A stretch of DNA of 37,827 bases from Spirochaetota bacterium. GTDB taxonomy: Bacteria; Spirochaetota; B62-G9; DRHN01. The notes below the pieces were generated by a model. That model searched no databases. It was not told the DNA's origin and was given only the letters and a program-made list of their open reading frames with translations. Below, piece after piece: positions 1 through 8,800 of the stretch (position 1 is the stretch's first letter; every line of letters starts with the position of its first letter). The position numbers and the translations under genes were made by a program. The stretch lies in contig DRHN01000219.1 of assembly GCA_011049595.1 (NCBI GenBank), positions 1-37,827 on the forward strand, written 5' to 3'.

Positions 1-136
1 ATTTATGACCTAACGATAGGGCCAGTACTTAAAGAAATAAACCAGATAAGCCGCGGGAATAGTGTTTGAGATCGTATGGCTTGCGGCTTATCTGGTTTAT
101 TTCTTTAAGTACTGGCCCTATCGTTAGGTCATAAAT
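1..136. repeat. Perfect 54-bp inverted repeat at the window edge
   Basis: Bases 1-54 are the exact reverse complement of bases 83-136, separated by a 28-base spacer (55-82). A run of eight T follows at 142-149. The repeat lies directly upstream of the symporter gene and starts at the very first base. A perfect 54-bp stem at a sequence end is typical of a fold-back (chimeric) read or an assembly edge, but it could be a real hairpin. I see no transposase or coding potential in it. Confidence 0.95.
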
Positions 137-195
137 ACAGCTTTTTTTTGCTTTTCAGGCAGAAAACATATCAGATTTTATTAAAGGAGGGGGAA

Positions 196-1671
196 ATGGA
201 AATCATTGCTCTGTCGGTATTCGGACTCGCAATTCTGGCATTGGCTGCTTATGGGTACAAAATATCGGCCAAAACAGCAGAGGATTATATGCTCGCTGGA
301 AGAACCATAGGTGTAGTTGTGATGTTCTTCTTTATCCTCTTTGCAATTTCAAGCAGCTGGACCTTTTACGGCTATCCCGGTTTTATATATCTAAACGGCC
401 CAGCTTACATCTATTTTATATGGGGGTCTGTAGCGGGTTTTGCCGCTTTATATATGTTTTTAGGCCCGAGGCTCTGGGCTATAGCGCGGATCAACCGCTT
501 TCTTTCACCTGTAGAGCTTTTGAGCGAAAGATACGAATCACCCTTTCTCAGGATACTGCTTTCAATAATGCTGCTTGCCTTCATAGTTCCCTATGTAGGC
601 ATCCAGCCGCTCGGTGTGGGGCTCGGGTTTCAGGCACTGACCGGTATGCCTCTCATGGTCGGCGCCCTTTACACGGTAGCTCTACTTATAATCCTCGTGC
701 TCCTCGGAGGAATGCGGATTGTGGCGTGGGTCAATATTTTTCTCGGCGCCGTTTACGCGTCCGCACTTCTGGGTTCTATCATCTGGATAGTCAACAGGTT
801 CATTCCGGGAGGTCTGCGGGGTGCGGTCGAATTCTTAAAAATTAATAACCCCGCAATGCTGAGCGCTCCGGGGCCTCAGGGATATTTTACTCCGGTAATA
901 ATCGGCGGCACTATGGTCGTCGGCCTTATGGCTTTCAGCTGGCCGCACATCGTCATCGGGGTCATGACTGCGAGAGACAAAATGCTTTTTAAATGGTTCC
1001 CTCTTCTAATCTTTATCTTCGGGGGATTGTTTTTCTACACCATGCCCTTTATATGGGGCTCGCTTATCGCACCCGTTGTGATGCCGGGTGTTGTCGGAAA
1101 AGCTGCGGCTGACAACATTGTCCAGACAATTATAACAACGCATTTACCAAGATGGTTCTCGGTGTACGTCCTCATGGGCGTAATAGCCGCTGCTATTTCC
1201 ACAGCGGCGGTGCAGCTTATGACTTCCAGTGTCATTGTTGCAAGGGACCTCATCCAGGGGTTTATAAAACCCGACGCTACGGATAAACAGATTATAGGAT
1301 GGGCCAGATTGTCAGTAATCGGCATTGTCATCCTCAGTCTCGGCGTTTCGCTCTGGAACCCGACAGCCATGGCCCTTTACCTTACAGACGTGACCATCCC
1401 GGGTTTTGCGCAGTGGGGGCCTGCGCTTGTAGGCGGTATACTCTGGAAACGCGGAACCAAGCAGGGGGCTATCGTGAGCACCCTTGTCGGTGTCGTGTAC
1501 CTTATAGCGGGTTTGATCTACCGTCCTCTTTTTGCGGGTTTTCATCCCGTGATGCCCACGATAATCGTCAATATGGTCCTTTACATAGTGATCAGTTTTC
1601 TGACAAAACGGCCCTCTGAAGAAATACAGTCAAGGTTTTTCGATGAGGTTGACGAATTTCTCGAAGCATGA
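196..1671 (+). CDS. Sodium:solute symporter (SSS) family protein
   Basis: A 491-residue polytopic membrane protein with about twelve or thirteen hydrophobic segments along its whole length and few charged loops. It resembles the sodium:solute symporter family, which couples Na+ entry to uptake of a small solute across the inner membrane. Near the N-terminus, TAEDYMLAGRTIG is the family-typical signature after the first helix. The later glycine-rich helices and the YERYESPFLRIL-type loop (here SERYESPFLRIL) also fit. I chose the ATG at 196 because AAAGGAGG lies just upstream (183-190); a longer reading to a TTG at 148 has no such site. Length is normal for the family. The substrate cannot be told from sequence. 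The neighbouring acyl-CoA synthetase pieces make a carboxylate possible, but that is inference. Confidence 0.85.
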   Translation: MEIIALSVFGLAILALAAYGYKISAKTAEDYMLAGRTIGVVVMFFFILFAISSSWTFYGYPGFIYLNGPAYIYFIWGSVAGFAALYMFLGPRLWAIARINRFLSPVELLSERYESPFLRILLSIMLLAFIVPYVGIQPLGVGLGFQALTGMPLMVGALYTVALLIILVLLGGMRIVAWVNIFLGAVYASALLGSIIWIVNRFIPGGLRGAVEFLKINNPAMLSAPGPQGYFTPVIIGGTMVVGLMAFSWPHIVIGVMTARDKMLFKWFPLLIFIFGGLFFYTMPFIWGSLIAPVVMPGVVGKAAADNIVQTIITTHLPRWFSVYVLMGVIAAAISTAAVQLMTSSVIVARDLIQGFIKPDATDKQIIGWARLSVIGIVILSLGVSLWNPTAMALYLTDVTIPGFAQWGPALVGGILWKRGTKQGAIVSTLVGVVYLIAGLIYRPLFAGFHPVMPTIIVNMVLYIVISFLTKRPSEEIQSRFFDEVDEFLEA

Positions 1672-1753
1672 TATTCTAACAGGATAGTGCAGGAAGCAAT
1701 AAAACGGATGACATTGAAGGAAAAATAAAAAGACTGTAAACGGAGTTACATTG

Positions 1754-3181
1754 ATGGCAGACAAATGGAGGCTGATATTCAACCCTGAAGGGGACGTAGC
1801 AGACCTGTTTGCATACCCTTCATCCCTGGTCGAAGGTAGAGTGGCGGGAAAGTACCTGCTTGGCAGCGGCACTCTGCCCGACACGATAGTAGTGCAGGGG
1901 ATAAAAAAGAAGGGTATACTGGTAGGCGCCGACGTACGCGTTGACAGGGAGGTTGCCAGGAAAAACGACATAGATGTTGCCGCCTATCCCAGAAGCGGCA
2001 GGGGCGGCGCGAAAATGGCTGACACGATTTCCTTAAAGGAGCTGCTTCTCAAGTCCTCGAAAAAATTTACCGCCGAGGCAGCGGACCCTGACGAACCCGC
2101 AGTTTTGCTGTACACTTCCGGGACAACCGGTAAGCCCAAAGGTGTAAAGCTCTCTTTTAACAATTTCATGGCGGAAAGCAGGGTTGTGGAGCACGTCCTC
2201 TCTGTAAATCAGGAAGACCGCATAATCGCCGTGCTCCCGATGTTTCACGTTTACGCTATGGCCGACGCTCTTCTGCTCTTTTTATACTTCGGGTGCAGCC
2301 TGATAATGATCCCCCAGTACAGCCCGGCTGAGCTTTTAAGGAACATCTCGGAACTAAATGCCACTCTGCTCATCGCAATACCGTCCATGTACATTCACCT
2401 GCTCCAGATAGCAAAAAGCAGAAATGTAAAAATCCCGAAATCCCTCAGATACAGTTTTTCAGGAGGCGCACCCCTGCCGCTGAGTATAATAAAAGAGTTC
2501 GTGGAAGTATTCCAGACAACCATCTCGGAGGGATATGGGCTTACTGAAACAACATCCGGAGTATCATTCAACACATCCGGAGAGAGGTACAAGGCCGGAT
2601 CGATCGGGCCTGCCGCCCCTGGTGTCGAGATGAAGATATTCGACGAGGATGACAACGAACTGAAACCGGGGGCGGAGGGCGAAATTGTTATAAAAGGGGG
2701 AGTCGTTACAAAAGGCTACTATAATCTACCTGAAGAAACGGAAGAAGCCATGCGCGGCGGCTGGTTCCACACGGGCGACTTGGGCTATGTGGATGAAGAC
2801 GGATATTTTTTCATAACCGACCGCAAGAAAGACATCATAATCAGGGGTGGTTTTAACATCTCCCCCCGCGAGGTCGAGGAAACGCTGTTTACTCACAGCA
2901 AGGTTATGGATGCTGCAGTTATCGGTGTACCTGACAAAAGTCAGAGGGAGACAGTCAAGGCATTTGTGGTGTTGAAAGAAGGAGAGAGCGCTGATGCAAA
3001 AGAAATAATCGATTTCTGTAAAGCCCACCTCTCGCCATTCAAGGTCCCTAAATTCGTGGATTTCAGGAAAACTCTTCCTAAAAGCGCGACCGGAAAAGTT
3101 CTCCGAAAAGAGCTCAGGGACGGTTATAAAGATGAAAGGCTCATCGAGAAGGACAATGATACGGGGGAGTTCCGGGATTAA
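1754..3181 (+). CDS. Chimeric protein: lipoate-ligase-like N-terminus joined to acyl-CoA synthetase C-terminal part
   Basis: 475 residues. From about residue 88 this is an ANL-superfamily acyl-CoA synthetase (fatty acid + ATP to acyl-AMP, then acyl-CoA). It has the P-loop YTSGTTGKPKG (120-130), GYGLTETTS, the hinge region TDRKKDIIIRGG and the catalytic lysine motif PKSATGKVLRK near the end. The first ~130 residues of such an enzyme are absent. Residues 1-87 instead resemble the start of lipoate-protein ligase A: WRLI at the N-terminus, GILVGADVRVDREV, then YPRSGRGGA in the place of the usual RR-x-[ST]-GGGA. The missing synthetase N-terminus sits in the next gene, and the missing ligase C-terminus follows it there. 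The junction is between K87 and M88 (about base 2014). CGGAG at 1741-1745 supports the ATG at 1754. Alone it is unlikely to be an active synthetase, unless it complements the neighbour in trans. Confidence 0.85.
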   Translation: MADKWRLIFNPEGDVADLFAYPSSLVEGRVAGKYLLGSGTLPDTIVVQGIKKKGILVGADVRVDREVARKNDIDVAAYPRSGRGGAKMADTISLKELLLKSSKKFTAEAADPDEPAVLLYTSGTTGKPKGVKLSFNNFMAESRVVEHVLSVNQEDRIIAVLPMFHVYAMADALLLFLYFGCSLIMIPQYSPAELLRNISELNATLLIAIPSMYIHLLQIAKSRNVKIPKSLRYSFSGGAPLPLSIIKEFVEVFQTTISEGYGLTETTSGVSFNTSGERYKAGSIGPAAPGVEMKIFDEDDNELKPGAEGEIVIKGGVVTKGYYNLPEETEEAMRGGWFHTGDLGYVDEDGYFFITDRKKDIIIRGGFNISPREVEETLFTHSKVMDAAVIGVPDKSQRETVKAFVVLKEGESADAKEIIDFCKAHLSPFKVPKFVDFRKTLPKSATGKVLRKELRDGYKDERLIEKDNDTGEFRD

Positions 3182-3713
3182 TTTTAAGTTATACCCGATG
3201 TTCAACAGGTACTTATTTACAGGACGATTTGCGGTTATCGGGTAAATTGCAAAAGACAAATTAAAAAAATAACCATGGTGCATTCTTTCATGTTGAGGAG
3301 GTTTCAGGAAAGTGTCAGAATATGCAAGCATAGGGCAAATACTCGAAGAAAGGGCAAAGAAAAATCAAAAAAAAACGGCCCTGTTCTTCGAAGGAAAAGA
3401 GATAAGCTATGATCAGCTCAACGGAAATGTGAATAAGCTGGCAAACGGGCTAAAAAGTCTGGGTATAGCAAAAGGCGACAGAGTGGCCATAATGCTTCCC
3501 AATATCCCGGAGTTTGTTTACTCTTTTTTCGCAATTCAAAAAATCAGTGCTGTTGCTGTCCCCTTTAACACCATGTACAAGGGAAGAGAGGTGACACACA
3601 TACTGAATGACAGCGGGGCCAGGGCCATAATCGCTCTCACTAACTTCGGTGGACTGCTAAACGAGATAAAGCCCGATGTCCCGGCCCTGGAGCACATAAT
3701 ACTGACAGGAGAA
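2015..3713 (+). other. Circularly permuted acyl-CoA synthetase block inside a lipoate-ligase-like gene
   Basis: Removing these 1,699 bases joins 1754-2014 to 3714-4211 in frame. That gives a 252-residue lipoate-ligase-like protein with segments in normal order. Closing the removed block into a circle joins 3312-3713 to 2015-3181 in frame. That gives a 522-residue acyl-CoA synthetase of ordinary length, plus the 130-base spacer 3182-3311, which carries its ribosome binding site. Both predicted parents have canonical length and domain order. The two junctions share no obvious homology: GAAA occurs at both (2011 and 3711), but in different codon phase. The exact breakpoints could shift by a few codons. 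This is inference from domain order, not an alignment. Confidence 0.6.
3192..3244. repeat. Short inverted repeat between the two chimeric genes
   Basis: TACCCGAT at 3192-3199 is the reverse complement of ATCGGGTA at 3237-3244, with 37 bases between. It lies in the 130-base gap after the first chimeric gene and before the ribosome binding site GAGGAGGT (about 3295-3302). There is no T-run, so it is not a standard terminator. An operator is possible, but eight bases could also match by chance. Confidence 0.35.
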
Positions 3714-4211
3714 AGGACTCTCCTTTTTGTGCAGCCTGAAAGCACCGTTTCGGTACAGATGGTTTATGAGAGCAGCTTCTTTAACAGTGTCGACGAAGCG
3801 TATAATAAAGTCGGGGAAATTCTGGTGGAGGTTTTTAAAAAGTTCGGTGTTGACGATGCCTGGTACAAGCACAGGGGCAGCGTGCGCGTAAAAGGCAGGA
3901 AAATAGCGAGCTTTATAGTTTCCAGTGTCGAAAACTTATCAATTATAAACGCGATCTGTTTTATGAGCAAGCTCGCTACGGACGAGTTTTTCAAGGTAAT
4001 ATGGGTACCTCCGGAGGTCAAAGACAAGGTTATCGAGCCTCTGACTTCGGTCGAAGAGATAACGTGCAACAGGCCCGACAACGAGGAATTCAAAAACGTT
4101 GTAACCGGGCTGTTTGGAGAAATGCTTGGAATAGAGATCGAAGAGGGGAAGTTAAAAAGGGACGAAATCTTCGGCTATGAAAAACAGAGGGCCCTTGCTT
4201 TTAAAGCTTGA
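3312..4211 (+). CDS. Chimeric protein: acyl-CoA synthetase N-terminus joined to lipoate-ligase-like C-terminus
   Basis: 299 residues. Residues 1-134 are the start of an acyl-CoA synthetase: an EERAKKNQKKTALFF-type opening, GDRVAIMLPNIPEF and VPFNTMYKGREV, ending at HIILTGE just before the nucleotide-binding P-loop would come. From about residue 135 the sequence is the C-terminal two thirds of a lipoate-protein-ligase-A-like protein. It shows a predicted helix ending FKKFGVDDAW, then VRVKGRKIASF, where K197 sits where the ligase's conserved adenylate-binding lysine is expected, then VPPEVKDKVIEPLTSVEEIT and a small C-terminal domain. The expected asparagine-aspartate before the lysine motif is not evident (HRGSV), so the ligase may be diverged even if reassembled. 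Start is GTG at 3312, with GAGGAGGT nine bases upstream. It complements the gene before it. Confidence 0.85.
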   Translation: MSEYASIGQILEERAKKNQKKTALFFEGKEISYDQLNGNVNKLANGLKSLGIAKGDRVAIMLPNIPEFVYSFFAIQKISAVAVPFNTMYKGREVTHILNDSGARAIIALTNFGGLLNEIKPDVPALEHIILTGERTLLFVQPESTVSVQMVYESSFFNSVDEAYNKVGEILVEVFKKFGVDDAWYKHRGSVRVKGRKIASFIVSSVENLSIINAICFMSKLATDEFFKVIWVPPEVKDKVIEPLTSVEEITCNRPDNEEFKNVVTGLFGEMLGIEIEEGKLKRDEIFGYEKQRALAFKA

Positions 4212-4220
4212 ACTTGTAAA

Positions 4221-4253
4221 GTGAATTGGTGACTATTTCGGGCTTGCCCGACT
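4221..4253. repeat. Partial copy of a dispersed repeat
   Basis: GTGAATTGGTG (4221-4231), then TCGGGCTTGCCCGACT (4238-4253). The same two words occur in the same order at 21424-21434 and 21460-21475, where a 25-base segment with an extra hairpin separates them. The second word is a small palindrome (TCGGGC-TT-GCCCGA). It follows the end of the chimeric gene and may act as a weak transcription stop. Confidence 0.6.
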
Positions 4254-4365
4254 GCAATAAAGCGTTTATTATTCTTCAAATACCGGCCGGCAGAAAGTGT
4301 CGATGCTGTTTTCTCACAAATAAGCAATCAACAAATGTAAAAATACATAACCTGGAGGCAGAAAT

Positions 4366-4812
4366 ATGAAGAAAGTAGCCATAGGGTGCGATCCGAACGC
4401 GGCTGGATTTAAAGAAATAATTATAAAACACCTGGAATATCTGGGGTTTGAAGCCGAAGATTACGGCAGTAACGACCCGATATACGCGAACGTGGCCATT
4501 AAAGTCGCCCAAGCTGTTGCCTCGGGAAAACATGAAAGAGGGATCCTGGTTTGCGGAACAGGGATCGGCGTGTGTATCGCGGCAAACAAGGTACCCGGTG
4601 CTTACGCCGCTCTCTGCTCCGACCCCTACTCTACCGAACGCTCGAGAAAGAGCAATAACGCGAACATCATGACCATGGGATCACAGGTAACAGGGCCCGA
4701 ACTGGCGAAAACCCTTGTTACTACATGGATGAACTCGGAGTACACGCCCGGGGGAAGGTCAGAGCCCAAGATCCGTCGCATATACGAGTACGCGAAGGAA
4801 AACCAGAAATAG
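4366..4812 (+). CDS. RpiB/LacA/LacB-family sugar-phosphate isomerase
   Basis: 148 residues, normal for the family, which interconverts aldose and ketose phosphates such as ribose 5-phosphate and ribulose 5-phosphate. Visible signatures are the N-terminal strand KKVAIGCDPNAAGFK, ILVCGTGIGVCIAANKVPG with the catalytic cysteine, and SNNANIMTMGSQVTGPELAK near the C-terminus. Two positions differ from classical RpiB. The first-strand D-H becomes D-P (residues 9-10). The histidine in the usual R-x-H-N-[DN]-A-N segment becomes serine (RKSNNAN). The substrate may therefore be a different sugar phosphate, for example a tetrulose or hexulose phosphate; I would not assign rpiB itself. GGAGG at 4353-4357 supports the ATG. 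A possible transketolase remnant lies just downstream. Confidence 0.85.
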   Translation: MKKVAIGCDPNAAGFKEIIIKHLEYLGFEAEDYGSNDPIYANVAIKVAQAVASGKHERGILVCGTGIGVCIAANKVPGAYAALCSDPYSTERSRKSNNANIMTMGSQVTGPELAKTLVTTWMNSEYTPGGRSEPKIRRIYEYAKENQK

Positions 4813-4959
4813 CACCTGAAAGCAAGCGGTTTGATTTGACCGTCCATATAAACTGTCAAGATGGCTTCTGATTGCATCGCAGGGTCACTGGGAAATGCGG
4901 CAAAAATCAGGGGTATTAACAGCCAACAATTGTGAAGATTCGACTTTTCGGAGGTAACC

Positions 4960-5121
4960 ATGAACATGTTAACACAGGGCCTCCTTATAAATCATTAATA
5001 TGTATTAAATTACTGCGACGTGCGTCAGAGCTGGCCTTATGAGGAACTGCTTGGTCTTTACGGCCTCAGGGCCTATCAGATCGCGGATTCGGTCATGGAA
5101 TTTCTTACGGGTTCTGCATAA
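4960..5121 (+). pseudogene. Decayed fragment, possibly the C-terminal tail of a transketolase
   Basis: This part of the 355-base gap after the isomerase holds an ATG (4960) with CGGAGGT upstream, but an in-frame TAA follows after twelve codons (4996-4998). The same frame then stays open to 5121. The stretch WPYEELLGLYGLRAY followed by QIADSVMEFLTG resembles the last helices of transketolase (pattern SGxYEELLxxYGLTAxxIAxxV). No other transketolase sequence is present. Closeness to an RpiB-like gene fits a lost pentose-phosphate gene, but the match is short. The rest of the gap (4813-4959) contains only a 24-codon open frame starting at 4861 with no recognisable content. Confidence 0.3.
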
Positions 5122-5167
5122 ATTAATCACCCGATCCACGATGACTCAAGAAATCGATATCAAGGTA

Positions 5168-5650
5168 CTACGCAGTTATCAGGCGCATCGGGCCGCCGGG
5201 GTTATTCCAGTTTTTACCGCGCTGCGCCCAAACCAGCGAAAACTCATGTTTGACCTCATCCCCGCCTTTTAGAAAAAACCGCATAACAGCTTTTTTGGGA
5301 AGGTCATCATTTTTTATTTCTCCCGCAATGGATTTATAGTACAGTTTTGTATCTTCCGTCAGGAAGTCCAACGCGGCGCCGACGAGGTTTTTGACAACCC
5401 CCTGATCGAGACATTTCCTGCACACTTCGATCATTGTTTTGAATACACCCAGCTTTATCGTCACAGTGTAGCTGCCGTTGCATTTAATATATGAAAGCGC
5501 GGGGGAAATCTTAATTTCCGAGGCTTCCTCATCCTGCTCCCTTATTACCACTTTCGCACCCTGCGGCTGAGTCCTAAAGGGCATGTCGTGGCTGCCGTTT
5601 TTTTTGTCCAGGGCAATTCCTGAAAGAATCATAAGAATATGTCTTTTCAT
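5168..5650 (-). CDS. Hypothetical protein, 160 residues
   Basis: I do not recognise this family. The start is the ATG at 5650, with AAGGAGG seven bases upstream; a reading back to 5722 adds a stretch without a start signal. There is a short hydrophobic run at the N-terminus (RHILMILSGIAL), but it is followed at once by charged residues and lacks a clear cleavage site, so it is probably cytoplasmic. A few cysteines occur (CNGSYT, and CRKCLDQG in the middle). The protein is mixed alpha/beta in composition, with a basic C-terminal part. It lies 192 bases downstream of addA on the same strand, beyond an AT-rich gap, so it may have its own promoter. The good ribosome binding site and lack of internal stops support a real gene. 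Confidence 0.65.
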   Translation of the reverse strand: MKRHILMILSGIALDKKNGSHDMPFRTQPQGAKVVIREQDEEASEIKISPALSYIKCNGSYTVTIKLGVFKTMIEVCRKCLDQGVVKNLVGAALDFLTEDTKLYYKSIAGEIKNDDLPKKAVMRFFLKGGDEVKHEFSLVWAQRGKNWNNPGGPMRLITA

Positions 5651-5842
5651 ATTAACCTCCTTGATCAGGTTTGCTCCAGATATTTTGCATCTTTTATGCC
5701 AAAGTATCAGAAAAAAAAGCATATTTATAATATTTTAACTCTTTATATTATTTTAATTAAAATAATCAGATTTTTGGGGGGAACAAAAGATATCATAATG
5801 TGTACATATTACCACAGTTTGTGTTCTATTTCACCAATCCTG

Positions 5843-8800
5843 TTACATACCGATCGGCCGGTTCCCATCGTTTTCTATATGAAAAACCCGCGCAAGCCTC
5901 CTATCATACACAGCGTCTGTAAAGTAGAGATATCCGCTGACCGGTAAACCCGGATACAATTTCATGAGAGATCTGCAATAAGTATCAATCTGGGTGCAGT
6001 AATACCGGGTAAGTTTATCCAGATCCTCTTCTGTTCCGACCCTGTTCGTTTTAAAATCCAGGATCTCTATTTCACTACCTATCACCAATTTATCGATCCT
6101 TCCGACAAAATTACGGTAGCTTTTTGACAGTGTGATAATTTCACTGTATGACTTTTTACCAAAATATTTTTCCATCCGTTTATCTGTCACAGTGTTTATA
6201 AGCGAAACCCTCGCAAGATCAACAGCTTTTTTTCTTTCTGAACTGGTAAAACCGGGGCCTTCACACGATAATGCATTCATAAGCAGTTCATCTATTTCTT
6301 CACCCTCCAGGGGTAATTTCTTTATCATTTCAACGGACCTGTGAAAGATCAAACCTTTGAGGAGACCGGTCCTTTGTGATTGTTTATCGGTATCACCGGG
6401 GTCCTGATGACTCTTTGAGTCCTGTAAAAGATCATCAAACTCTTTCCGGTACGCTGAAGTTTTTTGCGACGGTATCTGTACCCCAAATTTTTTAAAACTT
6501 TTCGCGCTTTCACCCTGAACATCAGGGCTCGGTACAGGCTTTCCGGTTTCGCTATCATAAAGACCCTCTTCGCTTTTGAATGACGGATCATACGATGAAA
6601 CTAAAACATCTCCTATGGATTTCCCCCTTCCGCCGGTCAGCGGAAGTACTATGAGGTTTTCCCTGGCTCTTGTCAGTGCGACATACAGTGTGTTGATCTC
6701 ATCTACTCTATAGCTCTTTTCCGTTTCCTCAAAAATCTTCATTATCTCCGCGGAATTTGAAAAATAAGTTTCGTAAATTGACCGTGCGATCGCGGCGCCT
6801 TTTAAATGCCCTTTTTCATCAACGTTAAAAATCAGAGAACCGTCCCGCCTGAACTTGAACGGCTGGGTCAAAAAAGGGACTATCACAGTGTGAAATTCCA
6901 GACCCTTCGAAGAGTGTATTGTCAGGAGACGGACACCCCTTTCTTCACTGATATTGATCGATAAATTTTCTTTATTCTGCTGCAGGTAATCTGCGAAATC
7001 GTAAAGTGTTACAGCGTCATATGTGTTTTCAAAGGTATAAGCGATCTCGTACAGTTTGAGAAGAACATCCGTTTTTCTTGGATATTTGTTCAGCACGTCG
7101 AACTCCTCATAAACCGCGCGGATAAATCCTGAAGGAGAAAGATAGTGAGAACGGCTGAGGAACCCTTCCAGAGTTTGATAAAGCCGGGGCCGTGACGAGG
7201 CGAACGCCCGCAAAGACAGCGCACCATTTTCATCCCTGCACATATCAAGGTCATCGAAGCTGAATCGGAATATCGGTGACCGCAGCAATCCGGCAAGATA
7301 TATTCCTTCACCGGGGCTGAGCACAAAATTTAGTATATTTACAATGTCCATCACGCTAAAATCTCTGTACATTTTACTCTTACCGACTGAAACATAGCGG
7401 AGTCTTTTTTTGATGAGACATTTTTCAATCTCTTCGATCTCACTGTTTTTTCTGCAAAGGACCGCGATGTCGTCCAGGTTGACCCCTCTTTCCTGCAGGA
7501 GCTTTATCCAGACGGCTGTTTTATCGACAAGCTCATCCCTGTCCCCGAATTGTCCTATGTAAACATAACCTTCATCGTTATTAGCTCTGCCGGGAGGTAA
7601 TGATTGCTCATCATATGAAAAGTTTGATTGCGGGTCCGCCTGAATATTATTGAACACCTTGTTTACGAAATTTAAAAGAACCGGAGACTGCCTGTAGCTG
7701 TATTTTAATTGTTTTTCGGGGATGGAAAGCTTGGTACGGACTTTTTCAAACAGCCATGGGTCTCCGCCTCTCCACCGGTATATCGACTGCTTCACGTCAC
7801 CGACATAAAACAGCTTCCCGCCGCGCGAAAGACCGTTTCGGACAATATATTCAAGAGCGTCCCACTCAAGCCTTGAGGTATCCTGAAACTCATCTATCAG
7901 TACATATCTGATCCGGGACCCTGTTCGATAGCCCAGATATTCAAAATCTTTCAGATCTGATAAAAATTCCGCGGCGCGCAGTTCGATATCAGAAAAATCA
8001 ATAGACTGTCCCTTTTTTTTAATTTCACTATAAATACTGTTTACATCCCTGTAAATATCCATCCATGTAGACATATAATAGCTCATCTGGGCCCGAAGAT
8101 AGTTTATTATTGACTCGCGAATAACCGAAAGAGTTTCTTTCAGTCGTCCGGCGCTTTGGGGTGTCAATGTATCGCATACCGATTTCAGGTATCTCACAAT
8201 CGGGCTTGCTTCGTCTCTTTGAAAAGGAGTAAGACCAATGAAACGATTTATATTTCTGTACTTCAGAAAATCATCGAGGCTGTTAATAAAAGATTGTATA
8301 TTTTTATTTTCTCCGTGAGATTCAATATATTTAGACATCAAAGCAGTCATATAATTTATCCTGCCTGTCATCGCCGAAGAAAAGAGGGCTTTCCTTCTTT
8401 TATTGAATTCGTCTTCAATGTTTTCATAATTAGCCCCACCCTCCACCATATTTTTCAAAGCATAGTATTTCGGGTCGACCTCTTCATATATCTCTTTAAT
8501 AATGCCGCCTGTGGATATCACCCTCCCACTGTAGCTCGAAACAAACCGGAATACTCTGTCAAGCAGAGTTTTATTGTGTGCGATTTTTCTATAAAACAGT
8601 TCAAGAGATTCAGAAACATTTTTCTCCTTTGTTATTTCATCGATAACAAAAATATCTCTCAAATAGCCGGTTTCCCCCGGAAAACACCGGATCAGCTTTG
8701 TAAAAAAACTGTGAATTGTAGATATCTGGAGAAGGCTGAACTGTTTTATGAGCTTATTCTTCAAAACCCCGGCCATGTTAATGATCTTTTCAGGCTTTTC

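Noticed and set aside
1-150. Long hairpin plus T-run as a rho-independent terminator
   Set aside because: A perfect 54-bp stem with a 28-base loop is far larger than natural terminators and sits at the sequence edge; an artefact is more likely.
148-195. N-terminal extension of the symporter to a TTG at 148
   Set aside because: AAAGGAGG is placed for the ATG at 196, and the extension is polar and unlike the family.
4996-4998. Stop-codon readthrough or selenocysteine in the fragment at 4960-5121
   Set aside because: The stop is TAA, not TGA, and no recoding structure is visible.
5039-5272. Plus-strand frame of 77 codons
   Set aside because: It has no ribosome binding site and overlaps the end of the better supported minus-strand gene 5168-5650 and the decayed frame at 4960-5121.
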